From: Methanobacteriota archaeon
GTDB lineage: Archaea > Thermoplasmatota > Poseidoniia > Poseidoniales > Poseidoniaceae
Assembly (NCBI GenBank): GCA_002689565.1
Contig: NZGQ01000104.1
Span: 1-6,469, forward strand
Length of the DNA: 6,469 nucleotides
Direction: 5' to 3'
Shown here: piece by piece, positions 1 to 5,773 of the stretch
How positions within the stretch are numbered: the stretch's first letter is position 1
Layout of the letters: each line of letters begins with the position of its first letter
Program-made: the position numbers and the translations under genes
The notes under the pieces: model-generated
The model's input: only the letters and a program-made list of their open reading frames with translations
Told to the model about the DNA's origin: nothing
Database searches by the model: none

Positions 1-426
1 AAGTCAATCCAAGGCAAGATTTTGTCTATGGAATTAACTGGACACGTTAAGCCTGCTCCTAAAGTTGAAGCTGTACGCACGTACTCTGAAGCTGAAGAAG
101 CTACTTTCGTTCAGATGGTTAACGATGGCGCTTTCGTAGAAGCTATCGCTGACGCTCTTGATCGTTCAGTAAACTCTGTACGCGGTAAAGCTCTTAGCTT
201 GCTTCGTTCAGGCGACATTGATGCTATCCCTAAGCAAGAAGTTACTAAGGGCTCCTCTAAGGAAGATCCTTTGGCTGACATCGCTGACATCGGTAGCCAG
301 ACTGTCGAAGCTATCGCAGAGCAAATTGGTAAGACCGCCCGTGGCGTTAAGACTATGCTCACTCGTCGTGGCCTTTCAGCCGCTGACTATGATGGCGCTT
401 CTAAGAAAGAAAAAGCTTCAGCTTAA
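1..426 (+). CDS. Small protein with repeated helix-turn-helix-like units, 5'-truncated by the window edge
   Basis: The reading frame is open from base 1, so 141 residues are visible and the true start probably lies upstream; the TTG at 22 and ATG at 28 are possible starts but have no Shine-Dalgarno. A homologous unit is visible up to three times: KSIQGKILS (residues 1-9, partial), VEAIADALDRSVNSVR (46-61) and VEAIAEQIGKTARGVK (102-117). Each complete unit looks like the second and third helices of a Myb/SANT-like or sigma-region-4-like DNA-binding helix-turn-helix. The second unit is preceded by YSEAEEATFVQMV, which resembles helix 1 of such domains. A sequence-specific or nucleoid-type DNA-binding role is inferred, not shown. 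Codon use is narrow: 17 of 20 Ala codons are GCT and all seven Arg codons are CGT or CGC, unlike the AGA-rich genes downstream. This suggests high expression. A terminator follows the stop directly, so it probably ends an upstream transcription unit. I do not recognise a named family. Confidence 0.8.
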   Translation, partial: KSIQGKILSMELTGHVKPAPKVEAVRTYSEAEEATFVQMVNDGAFVEAIADALDRSVNSVRGKALSLLRSGDIDAIPKQEVTKGSSKEDPLADIADIGSQTVEAIAEQIGKTARGVKTMLTRRGLSAADYDGASKKEKASA

Positions 427-431
427 TCCTT

Positions 432-447
432 CTTAGTACACACTAAG
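432..447 (+). promoter_or_regulatory. Hairpin overlapping the 5' arm of the terminator
   Basis: CTTAGT (432-437) and ACTAAG (442-447) are perfect complements around an ACAC loop, and two G-U pairs could lengthen the stem to 430-449. Its 3' arm shares bases 446-447, or 446-449 with the wobble pairs, with the 5' arm of the terminator stem. The two hairpins therefore cannot both form fully. It starts only a few bases after the stop codon of the upstream gene, where a terminating ribosome would cover it. An attenuator-like role is inference. Confidence 0.4.
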
Positions 448-478
448 GGTAGTCTCTTCGGGGTCTACCCTACATTTT
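446..478 (+). terminator. Rho-independent terminator with a C(UUCG)G tetraloop
   Basis: AGGGTAG (446-452) pairs perfectly with CTACCCT (465-471). After one T-T mismatch, CTC (454-456) pairs with GGG (461-463), including one G-U pair, and closes the very stable loop TTCG (457-460). The run TTTT (475-478) follows after three bases, so the U-tract is short and offset. Termination may be partial, letting some transcription reach the helicase gene. No convincing promoter was seen between here and that gene. Confidence 0.75.
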
Positions 479-490
479 AGATTTGAAATC

Positions 491-496
491 GGGAGA
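491..496 (+). promoter_or_regulatory. Ribosome binding site that fixes the helicase TTG start
   Basis: GGGAGA, containing the GGAG core at 492-495, lies eight bases before the TTG at 504. The earlier in-frame TTG at 483 has no purine-rich sequence in front of it. The later TTG is therefore chosen as the start. Confidence 0.65.
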
Positions 497-503
497 CTTT
501 CAA

Positions 504-1853
504 TTGAACATCGCTAGTGCGCTTATTAAGCAAGTGCTTACGCTACAGGACTTTCAGACCTGGAGTGTAGCGCATAAGCAATACTTTGCAACTGAGTATC
601 ATAGTCTGTATAAGATTATTGATAAGCATTGTGAAGAGTTCCATAGAATGCCTACGATTGAAGATCTAAAGTTTGAGATTCGTGATTCAGCTACTCGAGA
701 GAAACTCTACGCAGTAGAAGCAGTCGAGGTCGATGCAGACCCTCAGATGCTTCTCGAGTATTTGAAGAACGAATACACTCAAAAAGAGATTCTGGACTCA
801 CTCGAAGATTATATTGAACATTCTGTAGCATTTGAAAATGCTCAGGAATCAGTAAACCACCTACATCAGATCGTCCTAGACGTTGAAGATAAGGTTGATC
901 TCGAAGACCCACAAGAAAGTATGCAACGTATTGACTTGTTTGAGCCAGAAGAAGATTTAGCCAGGTATATGGCCCTCGGACTCAATGAAGAGTACGACCA
1001 CGACATCAAGTTTTCTCCTCGAGATCTTGTTATGTTCGGTGGTAAACGGGGTGCTGGTAAATCTGTCATTTGTGCAAACATTGCAACCAGTGTTTACGCT
1101 TCAGGTAGATCGGCTATGTATTTCACTATTGAAATGGATAGTCGGTCGATCCTTCAACGATGCTGTGCTATCGCTACAGAAGTTCCTTTTTCTCGCCTCC
1201 GTACTCAGAATCTGAGCGTAGCCGAGTGGGAGAAAGTAGCTACGTGGTGGGCAGGTCGTTATGTTGATGGACAAGACCGCTTGAAGGAGTATAGACAACA
1301 CCGTAACTTTGAGAAGTTGCATACATCACTAAAAAACACCTGCGAGCTTCTCCCGACTCAGCAGTTGGACGTAGTGTACGATGCTTCTCTCACTCTCTCC
1401 AAGATTCGTGCCGAGCTTGACAAAAAAGTCAAACCTCTGAATGTTGGTGTTATTATTGTTGACTATATTAATCAGGTAAAGCGGTCGAGTCTACCTTCTC
1501 GTGGAGGTCAGTACGACTGGACTGAACAGATTGAAGTAAGTAAAGCATTGAAGTCAATGGCACAAGAGTATGACTGTACTGTAATATCTCCCTACCAAAC
1601 AGACGCAACTGGTGAAGCACGATTCGCTAAAGGTATTCTTGATGCGGCAGATGCCGCCTATGCTTTGGAGACTTGGGATCATGAGGACGAATGCATTACA
1701 TTTAACTGTGTAAAAATGCGTTCAGCTTCCATGAACTCTTTCAGCTCTAAAGTAGATTGGGATAGCCTAAAGATCGGCCCAGAGACTGCAATGACTCCTA
1801 AAGAGAAAGATGATTCCTCGCACAAGACTGGCGAAGATATTGATGATCTTTAA
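504..1853 (+). CDS. Replicative DNA helicase, DnaB-like (RecA-fold hexameric family)
   Basis: Predicted 449-residue phage replicative helicase, expected to form a ring on the lagging strand and unwind 5'->3' with ATP. An N-terminal helical domain occupies roughly residues 1-140. A linker leads to the RecA-like core. Walker A is GGKRGAGKS (about 179-187). The FTIEM segment carries the catalytic Glu position (about 210), matching FSLEM in DnaB. Walker B is VGVIIVDYI with Asp at about 320. The polar motif ISPYQTD (about 362-368) takes the place of the DnaB SQ motif, and KMRS (about 404-407) holds the likely arginine finger. Length is close to DnaB and T4 gp41, and no primase domain is fused. The C-terminus is a polar, acidic tail ending GEDIDDL. 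The start is TTG at 504, with GGGAGA eight bases upstream. The family call is firm; loader and partners are unknown. Confidence 0.93.
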   Translation: MNIASALIKQVLTLQDFQTWSVAHKQYFATEYHSLYKIIDKHCEEFHRMPTIEDLKFEIRDSATREKLYAVEAVEVDADPQMLLEYLKNEYTQKEILDSLEDYIEHSVAFENAQESVNHLHQIVLDVEDKVDLEDPQESMQRIDLFEPEEDLARYMALGLNEEYDHDIKFSPRDLVMFGGKRGAGKSVICANIATSVYASGRSAMYFTIEMDSRSILQRCCAIATEVPFSRLRTQNLSVAEWEKVATWWAGRYVDGQDRLKEYRQHRNFEKLHTSLKNTCELLPTQQLDVVYDASLTLSKIRAELDKKVKPLNVGVIIVDYINQVKRSSLPSRGGQYDWTEQIEVSKALKSMAQEYDCTVISPYQTDATGEARFAKGILDAADAAYALETWDHEDECITFNCVKMRSASMNSFSSKVDWDSLKIGPETAMTPKEKDDSSHKTGEDIDDL

Positions 1854-1862
1854 AAATATTTC

Positions 1863-1891
1863 TTGACTTTTTATCTTCTTTTGCGTATAAT
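1863..1891 (+). promoter_or_regulatory. Sigma70-type promoter
   Basis: TTGACT (1863-1868) and TATAAT (1886-1891) are separated by exactly 17 bases. This is five of six matches at -35 and a perfect -10 at optimal spacing. The intergenic gap (1854-1919) is AT-rich, including an AAAAATATTT stretch just upstream that could act as an UP element. Transcription would begin near 1898, about 20 bases before the next start codon. It would express the small basic protein and the primase-polymerase block using host RNA polymerase. Confidence 0.8.
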
Positions 1892-1919
1892 ATACGGATA
1901 CTTAAAAGGGGTAAAGCAT

Positions 1920-2198
1920 ATGGCACTTACATTCGGCAGTTTACGACACACTAGCTCAGGTAGAAAGCGAAAGCCTTTACCTAAGTCTAAGCGTTACACG
2001 CCTAAATTTCAGCCACTACAAGAGACTACCACCTATCGTAGAGAAACTCCTGAGTACAAATCTTACGATCAGGGCGGACACAGTACAGAATTAGTAGAAA
2101 AACCAAAGCTAGATAGTAAGTATACGATTGCACCTGCATACAACAAGGGTGCATACCAAGTAATTAGTAGAGACAATGTTAAGGATATCGGACGTTGA
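1920..2198 (+). CDS. Small basic protein of unknown function
   Basis: Predicted 92-residue protein, not recognised. The start is ATG at 1920, with AGGGG (1907-1911) eight bases upstream. An in-frame TTG at 1863 is rejected because it lies in the promoter -35 box. The N-terminal third is rich in Lys and Arg (for example GRKRKPLPKSKRYTPKF, residues 13-29). The middle is Thr, Tyr and Glu rich and looks disordered, and the C-terminal third is mildly basic and Tyr-containing. No signal peptide, membrane segment, Cys pair or known motif was seen. It is the first gene after the promoter, its stop overlaps the primase start, and it sits between helicase and primase. A nucleic-acid-binding accessory role in priming or helicase loading is plausible but purely contextual. 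Confidence 0.75.
   Translation: MALTFGSLRHTSSGRKRKPLPKSKRYTPKFQPLQETTTYRRETPEYKSYDQGGHSTELVEKPKLDSKYTIAPAYNKGAYQVISRDNVKDIGR
2181..2185 (+). promoter_or_regulatory. Ribosome binding site supporting the primase TTG start
   Basis: AAGGA lies nine bases before the TTG at 2195, inside the end of the preceding gene. TTG start and TGA stop share the four bases TTGA (2195-2198), so translation is probably coupled to the upstream gene. Confidence 0.65.
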
Positions 2199-3022
2199 CA
2201 GTAGAAGAACTACTAACATCAAAAGATGTTTATTTTATACCCAAAGGCGCAGATGCTATCGTTCGTTGTCTCAACCCAGAGCACGATGATAGAAATCCTA
2301 GTATGCGGATTGATAAGATCACGGGAGTATTCCAGTGTTTTTCCTGTGGCTATAAAGGAAACATTTTTACCCATTTTGGTGAGAAAGCAAACCAACTACA
2401 ACTAAGACGAGAATTACTAAAAAAGAAAATTAGAGAGAAGAGGTCTGAGTCGGTTGGTTTGTCTTTCCCCAAAAATATTATACCCTACACGGGTAGTTGG
2501 AGAGAGATCAAACCTGAGACATACAAAAAGTTTGAAGCTTTTCAACATCATGACCCTGATCATATTGGTCGTATTGTATTTCCAGTACGAGATATATCAG
2601 GTCGAATTGTAGCATTTAATGGTCGTCATACTACTGGCGGCACACCAAAATATATGATCTCGCCAGCGGGTGCGAAGATGCCTTTATATCCTTCAGTAGA
2701 TCCTATACAAGGTTCTGTCGTATTGGTAGAAGGTATTTACGACATGATCAATCTGCACGATAAAGGACTAGACAATGCAGTCTGTTGCTTTGGGACAAAA
2801 AATATAAATGAAGATAAATTACGTATGCTTTCTATACAGGGTGTAGAGGAAGTAATTATCTTCTTCGATGGAGACGATGCAGGCCAGAACGCTGCAAAAG
2901 AAGTAAAAGAAATGGCAGAGCGAGTAGGCCTGCTATCAAGAAATGTAGCACTCAAGGATACAGATCCAGGTGCGCTACCTTTAAAATCAGTACAAACACT
3001 AAAGAGTAAATTATATGCCTAA
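2195..3022 (+). CDS. DNA primase, DnaG/gp4-type zinc finger plus TOPRIM domain
   Basis: Predicted 275-residue primase that would make short RNA primers for lagging-strand synthesis. The N-terminal zinc-binding domain has C25, H30, C48 and C51. The signature is CLNPEHDDRNPSM followed by CFSCGYKGN, equivalent to CPFHxExxPSF and CFGCGxxGN in DnaG, but with four residues between the first Cys and His. A basic linker (about 69-85) leads into the RNA polymerase core, including GRIVFPVRD (125-133). The TOPRIM motifs follow: LVEGIYD with catalytic Glu179, and FFDGDDAG (224-230) with Asp225, Asp227 and Asp228, which would bind metal. There is no helicase domain, so this is a stand-alone primase working with the separate helicase. 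It starts at TTG in a TTGA overlap with the previous gene, and its end overlaps the polymerase start by eight bases. The assignment is secure. Confidence 0.93.
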   Translation: MTVEELLTSKDVYFIPKGADAIVRCLNPEHDDRNPSMRIDKITGVFQCFSCGYKGNIFTHFGEKANQLQLRRELLKKKIREKRSESVGLSFPKNIIPYTGSWREIKPETYKKFEAFQHHDPDHIGRIVFPVRDISGRIVAFNGRHTTGGTPKYMISPAGAKMPLYPSVDPIQGSVVLVEGIYDMINLHDKGLDNAVCCFGTKNINEDKLRMLSIQGVEEVIIFFDGDDAGQNAAKEVKEMAERVGLLSRNVALKDTDPGALPLKSVQTLKSKLYA

Positions 3023-5294
3023 AGTTGCATTAGTAGAAACTAAACCAAGTAAAACAAATTTCAAGAAAGAGTTTGATGACGAGTTCGAGTTTGATCAGTA
3101 TCAGCTTTGCTCCGATCCATACCTTAAAAAAGTACTAAAACGAGACTGCGACATCGAGATTGATATAGATGCTTACGACTGGCTTATTCTAGTCGGCAGT
3201 GATGCACTCAAGTACTTTACCTCTGTGAATTCTGTCACAGAATACTCGGGCAAGAAAGTCGAAGAGAAATTTCTGCCTGTCATAAATCCCGCCATGCTCG
3301 CATTTAAGCCTGAAGCACAGCGCACATGGGACGACTCCAAGCAAAGTATTATAGAGTACATTACTGGCGACAAACAAGACGTAGTAATTACCGAATATAA
3401 TGCGTGGGGCATACAAGATACAGAGGAAGCCAATACTTTTATACGTGCTGCTATTGACGCCCCTCTTCCTTACGTTGCTCTTGACTCGGAGACAACCGGA
3501 CTTTATCCACGTGACGGCCATATGCTTGGTATCAGTCTCAGTTATGAAGCTGATCGTGGTGCATACATAGATACAGAATGCTTTGACGAAGAGACAGAGC
3601 GCTTATTGCAAGAGTTATTTAATAAGAAAACAGTAGTATTCCATAATGCTAAATTCGATATGGCATTTTTTGAGTACCACTTCAATTTTACTTTCCCTAG
3701 CTTTGAAGATACGATGCTTCTGCACTACTTGATTGATGAGAACCCTGGTACTCATGGTCTAAAGCAGTTGTCTATGAAGTACACCAAGTACGGGGACTAT
3801 GAGAAACCAATGTACGAGTGGATTGATAATTATCGTAAGCAACATGGTATTCTCAAAAACGATTTTAACTGGGGTGATATCCCCTTTGATGTAATGAAAC
3901 TATACGCTGGCATGGACGCTGCCTGTACTTTTCTTCTCTACGAGAAGTTTGTAAAGATTAAGCAGAACAAACGTTTAGCAAAAGTGTATGATAATATACT
4001 AATTCCTGGTTGCCGTTTTTTGACGGACATCCAAGACAATGGCGTACCGTTTGATAAGCAACGTTTATTGAAATCTCAGTCTCTCATGCAAGAAGAGATT
4101 GACGAAGCAGTAGCCGAGCTATATAAGCATCCTGCCATTAATAAATTTGAGCAAATCAATGGAAAAGATTTTAATCCTAATAGTACTGTGCAGCTTCGTA
4201 GTCTTCTTTTTGACTTCATTGGTCTCACTCCTACTGGAAAGAAAACTGGTACTGGTGCAAACAGTACAGATGCGGAAGTACTTGGAGAGCTGGCTACGCA
4301 ATCAGAAGTCCCAGGACTTATACTTGCCATCCGTCAAAAATCCAAAATTAAAAATACTTATCTGGACAAAATCTTTCCACAGCTGGATCGCGATAGTAGA
4401 CTGCGTACGGGGTTTAACCTTCATGGCACAACTTCTGGCAGGCTTAGCTCTAGTGGTAAACTTAATATGCAGCAGCTTCCTAGGGATAACCCTATTGTAA
4501 AAGGGTGTATCAAAGCAGCTCCTGGGCATAAAATTGTAGCAATGGACTTAACAACGGCAGAAGTATATGTAGCCGCTGTACTTGCAAAGGACAAGGCACT
4601 TATGGATGTGTTTAAGTCTGGAGGCAATTTCCACAGTGCAATTGCACACAAAGTATTTAAGCTACCTTGTGAAATAAGTGAAGTAGCAGAGCTATACAGT
4701 ATGCAACGTCAGGCGGCTAAAGCCGTAACCTTTGGTATCATGTACGGTGCTGGAGCAAACAAGATTAGTGAGCAAGTCACAAAAGACAGTGGTAAACCTT
4801 TCACTAGAAACGAAGCTCAGGAAGTAATTGATGATTATTTCAAAGAGTTTCATAAATTAAAATCATGGATTGAAGAGAATCAAAAATTCATTCAACAAAA
4901 TGGTTTCATTTACAGCTTCTTCGGAAGAAAGAGGAGATTACCAAATGTCGCATCGACAGACAAAGGCATCCAGAGCCATAGCGTTAGGTCTGGTCTTAAT
5001 TTTCTGGTGCAGTCTGCTGCTTCTGATATTAACCTTCTAGGCGCTATTGATATGAGCGAGTGGATTAAAGCAAAAGGTAAGAAGGCTCGTATTTTTGCAC
5101 TTGTACACGACTCCATTTTAGCAGAAGTGCCGGACGATGAAGTAGAAGAGTACATGGAGCAGTTAGCGAAGTTCATCCAAATGGACAGAGGTATTTCTAT
5201 ACCAGGGGCTCCAGTAGGCTGTGATTTTGAGATTGTTCACGAAGATTATTCAGGCGGAAAATTCGAGAAGATGTATGGTAGTCACATATCGTAA
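3015..5294 (+). CDS. Family A DNA polymerase with 3'-5' proofreading exonuclease and UDG-like N-terminus
   Basis: Predicted 759-residue replicative polymerase. Residues 1-120 resemble a reduced uracil-DNA-glycosylase-like fold: VALVETKPS at 4-12, DWLILVGSDALKYF at 55-68 and FLPVINPAML at 86-95. The exonuclease follows: Exo I VALDSETTG (Asp157, Glu159), Exo II FHNAKFD (Asn211, Asp215) and Exo III YAGMD (Tyr297, Asp301). The polymerase domain has GTTSGRLSS (471-479) and motif A MDLTTAEVY, with Asp511 and Glu516 at the positions of Klenow D705 and E710. Motif B is RQAAKAVTFGIMYG, with Arg565, Lys569, Phe573 and Tyr577. Motif C is VHDS, with Asp699 and Ser700 where Pol I has Glu. All catalytic aspartates are present, so both activities are expected. 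The start is ATG at 3015, overlapping the primase by eight bases, with AAAGAG at 3001-3006 as a weak Shine-Dalgarno. It probably replicates the phage genome with the helicase and primase upstream. Confidence 0.96.
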   Translation: MPKVALVETKPSKTNFKKEFDDEFEFDQYQLCSDPYLKKVLKRDCDIEIDIDAYDWLILVGSDALKYFTSVNSVTEYSGKKVEEKFLPVINPAMLAFKPEAQRTWDDSKQSIIEYITGDKQDVVITEYNAWGIQDTEEANTFIRAAIDAPLPYVALDSETTGLYPRDGHMLGISLSYEADRGAYIDTECFDEETERLLQELFNKKTVVFHNAKFDMAFFEYHFNFTFPSFEDTMLLHYLIDENPGTHGLKQLSMKYTKYGDYEKPMYEWIDNYRKQHGILKNDFNWGDIPFDVMKLYAGMDAACTFLLYEKFVKIKQNKRLAKVYDNILIPGCRFLTDIQDNGVPFDKQRLLKSQSLMQEEIDEAVAELYKHPAINKFEQINGKDFNPNSTVQLRSLLFDFIGLTPTGKKTGTGANSTDAEVLGELATQSEVPGLILAIRQKSKIKNTYLDKIFPQLDRDSRLRTGFNLHGTTSGRLSSSGKLNMQQLPRDNPIVKGCIKAAPGHKIVAMDLTTAEVYVAAVLAKDKALMDVFKSGGNFHSAIAHKVFKLPCEISEVAELYSMQRQAAKAVTFGIMYGAGANKISEQVTKDSGKPFTRNEAQEVIDDYFKEFHKLKSWIEENQKFIQQNGFIYSFFGRKRRLPNVASTDKGIQSHSVRSGLNFLVQSAASDINLLGAIDMSEWIKAKGKKARIFALVHDSILAEVPDDEVEEYMEQLAKFIQMDRGISIPGAPVGCDFEIVHEDYSGGKFEKMYGSHIS
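3222..3241. repeat. Perfect 7-bp inverted repeat matching the CRP-site core
   Basis: TCTGTGA (3222-3228) and TCACAGA (3235-3241) are perfect inverted repeats with a six-base spacer. The centre is TGTGA-N6-TCACA, the consensus core for the CRP family. It lies inside the polymerase coding sequence, about 210 bases after its start. It could be a chance palindrome, a regulator site or an RNA hairpin. Confidence 0.35.
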
Positions 5295-5772
5295 TATACG
5301 CTATATTGTAGAATACCCTATATTCCTACTACCTTCAGGAGATTGGGAGCTGCACGATGGGCTCCTTTTTCTTGGAGAAAAGATATTAGACGACAAAAAT
5401 AAAGAAGGAAGAACTCTAGGGGCTAGACGTATGCAAACAGCCCATAAAAATATTCTTCCTCTAAAAAAGATGATTACTTCGTACAATGGGGTATTGAAAC
5501 AAGGTACTAAGTACTTTATAGATAACGTAGGAAAACCTTTTGTGTACGAAAAAACACACTTTGCACAACTAAAATATTTGAGAATTAAAAAAGTGGAGAA
5601 GAAAGATATGGCTTCACTTGTATGGGTACAAGGACATAACACTCCTTTTACCGTTCCACGCCCTCCCGAAGTTGGAATGCTTTGGGCAGGGGTTCTGCAC
5701 TTACATGGACTCCCGTGGGTGCTTTATGAGTATTCGGAAACGAAACTCAAAGATAGCAGAAAGAAAGTATAA
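5275..5772 (+). CDS. Conserved-looking hypothetical protein between polymerase and PhoH
   Basis: Predicted 165-residue protein, not recognised. The start is ATG at 5275, which overlaps the end of the polymerase gene by 20 bases, with GAGAAG (5265-5270) as a modest Shine-Dalgarno. The earlier in-frame GTG at 5221 would need a 74-base overlap and has no good Shine-Dalgarno. The N-terminus looks like beta strands (VTYRNIRYIVEYPIFLL, residues 3-19). A polar, basic middle follows (DDKNKEGRTLGARRMQ, about 39-54), then a Lys-rich stretch (KYLRIKKVEKKD). The C-terminal half is rich in aromatics and prolines, with PFTVPRPPEVGMLWAG and LHLHGLPWVLYEYSE. There is no signal peptide, membrane span, Walker motif or Cys cluster. 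It looks like a compact globular protein, translated together with the polymerase and with PhoH one base downstream. A replication or RNA-metabolism accessory role is only suggested by position. Confidence 0.8.
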   Translation: MVVTYRNIRYIVEYPIFLLPSGDWELHDGLLFLGEKILDDKNKEGRTLGARRMQTAHKNILPLKKMITSYNGVLKQGTKYFIDNVGKPFVYEKTHFAQLKYLRIKKVEKKDMASLVWVQGHNTPFTVPRPPEVGMLWAGVLHLHGLPWVLYEYSETKLKDSRKKV

Positions 5773-5773
5773 T

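Noticed and set aside
483..503. Longer helicase start at TTG 483
   Set aside because: No Shine-Dalgarno precedes it, while GGGAGA fits the TTG at 504.
931..959. TTGACT with GATTTA 17 bases downstream as an internal promoter
   Set aside because: The -10 candidate matches only two of six consensus positions and the site is well inside the helicase gene.
1863..1919. Longer start for the small basic protein at TTG 1863
   Set aside because: It coincides with the promoter -35 box and would not be in the transcript; the ATG at 1920 has a good Shine-Dalgarno.
2195..2200. Perfect TTGACA that could be a -35 box
   Set aside because: No TATAAT-like hexamer lies 16-18 bases downstream; the bases are explained by the primase TTG start and overlapping stop.
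4147..4500. A 117-codon frame on the + strand inside the polymerase gene, and several antisense frames
   Set aside because: They overlap genes with clear family motifs, lack ribosome binding sites and give low-complexity, Leu/Ser-rich translations typical of shadow frames.
4916..4927. CTTC-TTCG-GAAG hairpin in the polymerase gene
   Set aside because: The stem is only four pairs with no U-tract, and it encodes conserved polymerase sequence (SFFGRK).
5221..5274. GTG start for the 165-residue protein
   Set aside because: It would overlap the polymerase by 74 bases without a clear Shine-Dalgarno; the ATG at 5275 is better placed.
5618..5773. N-terminal extension of PhoH from TTG 5618
   Set aside because: It runs through the previous gene in another frame; the PhoH-like protein begins sensibly at ATG 5774.
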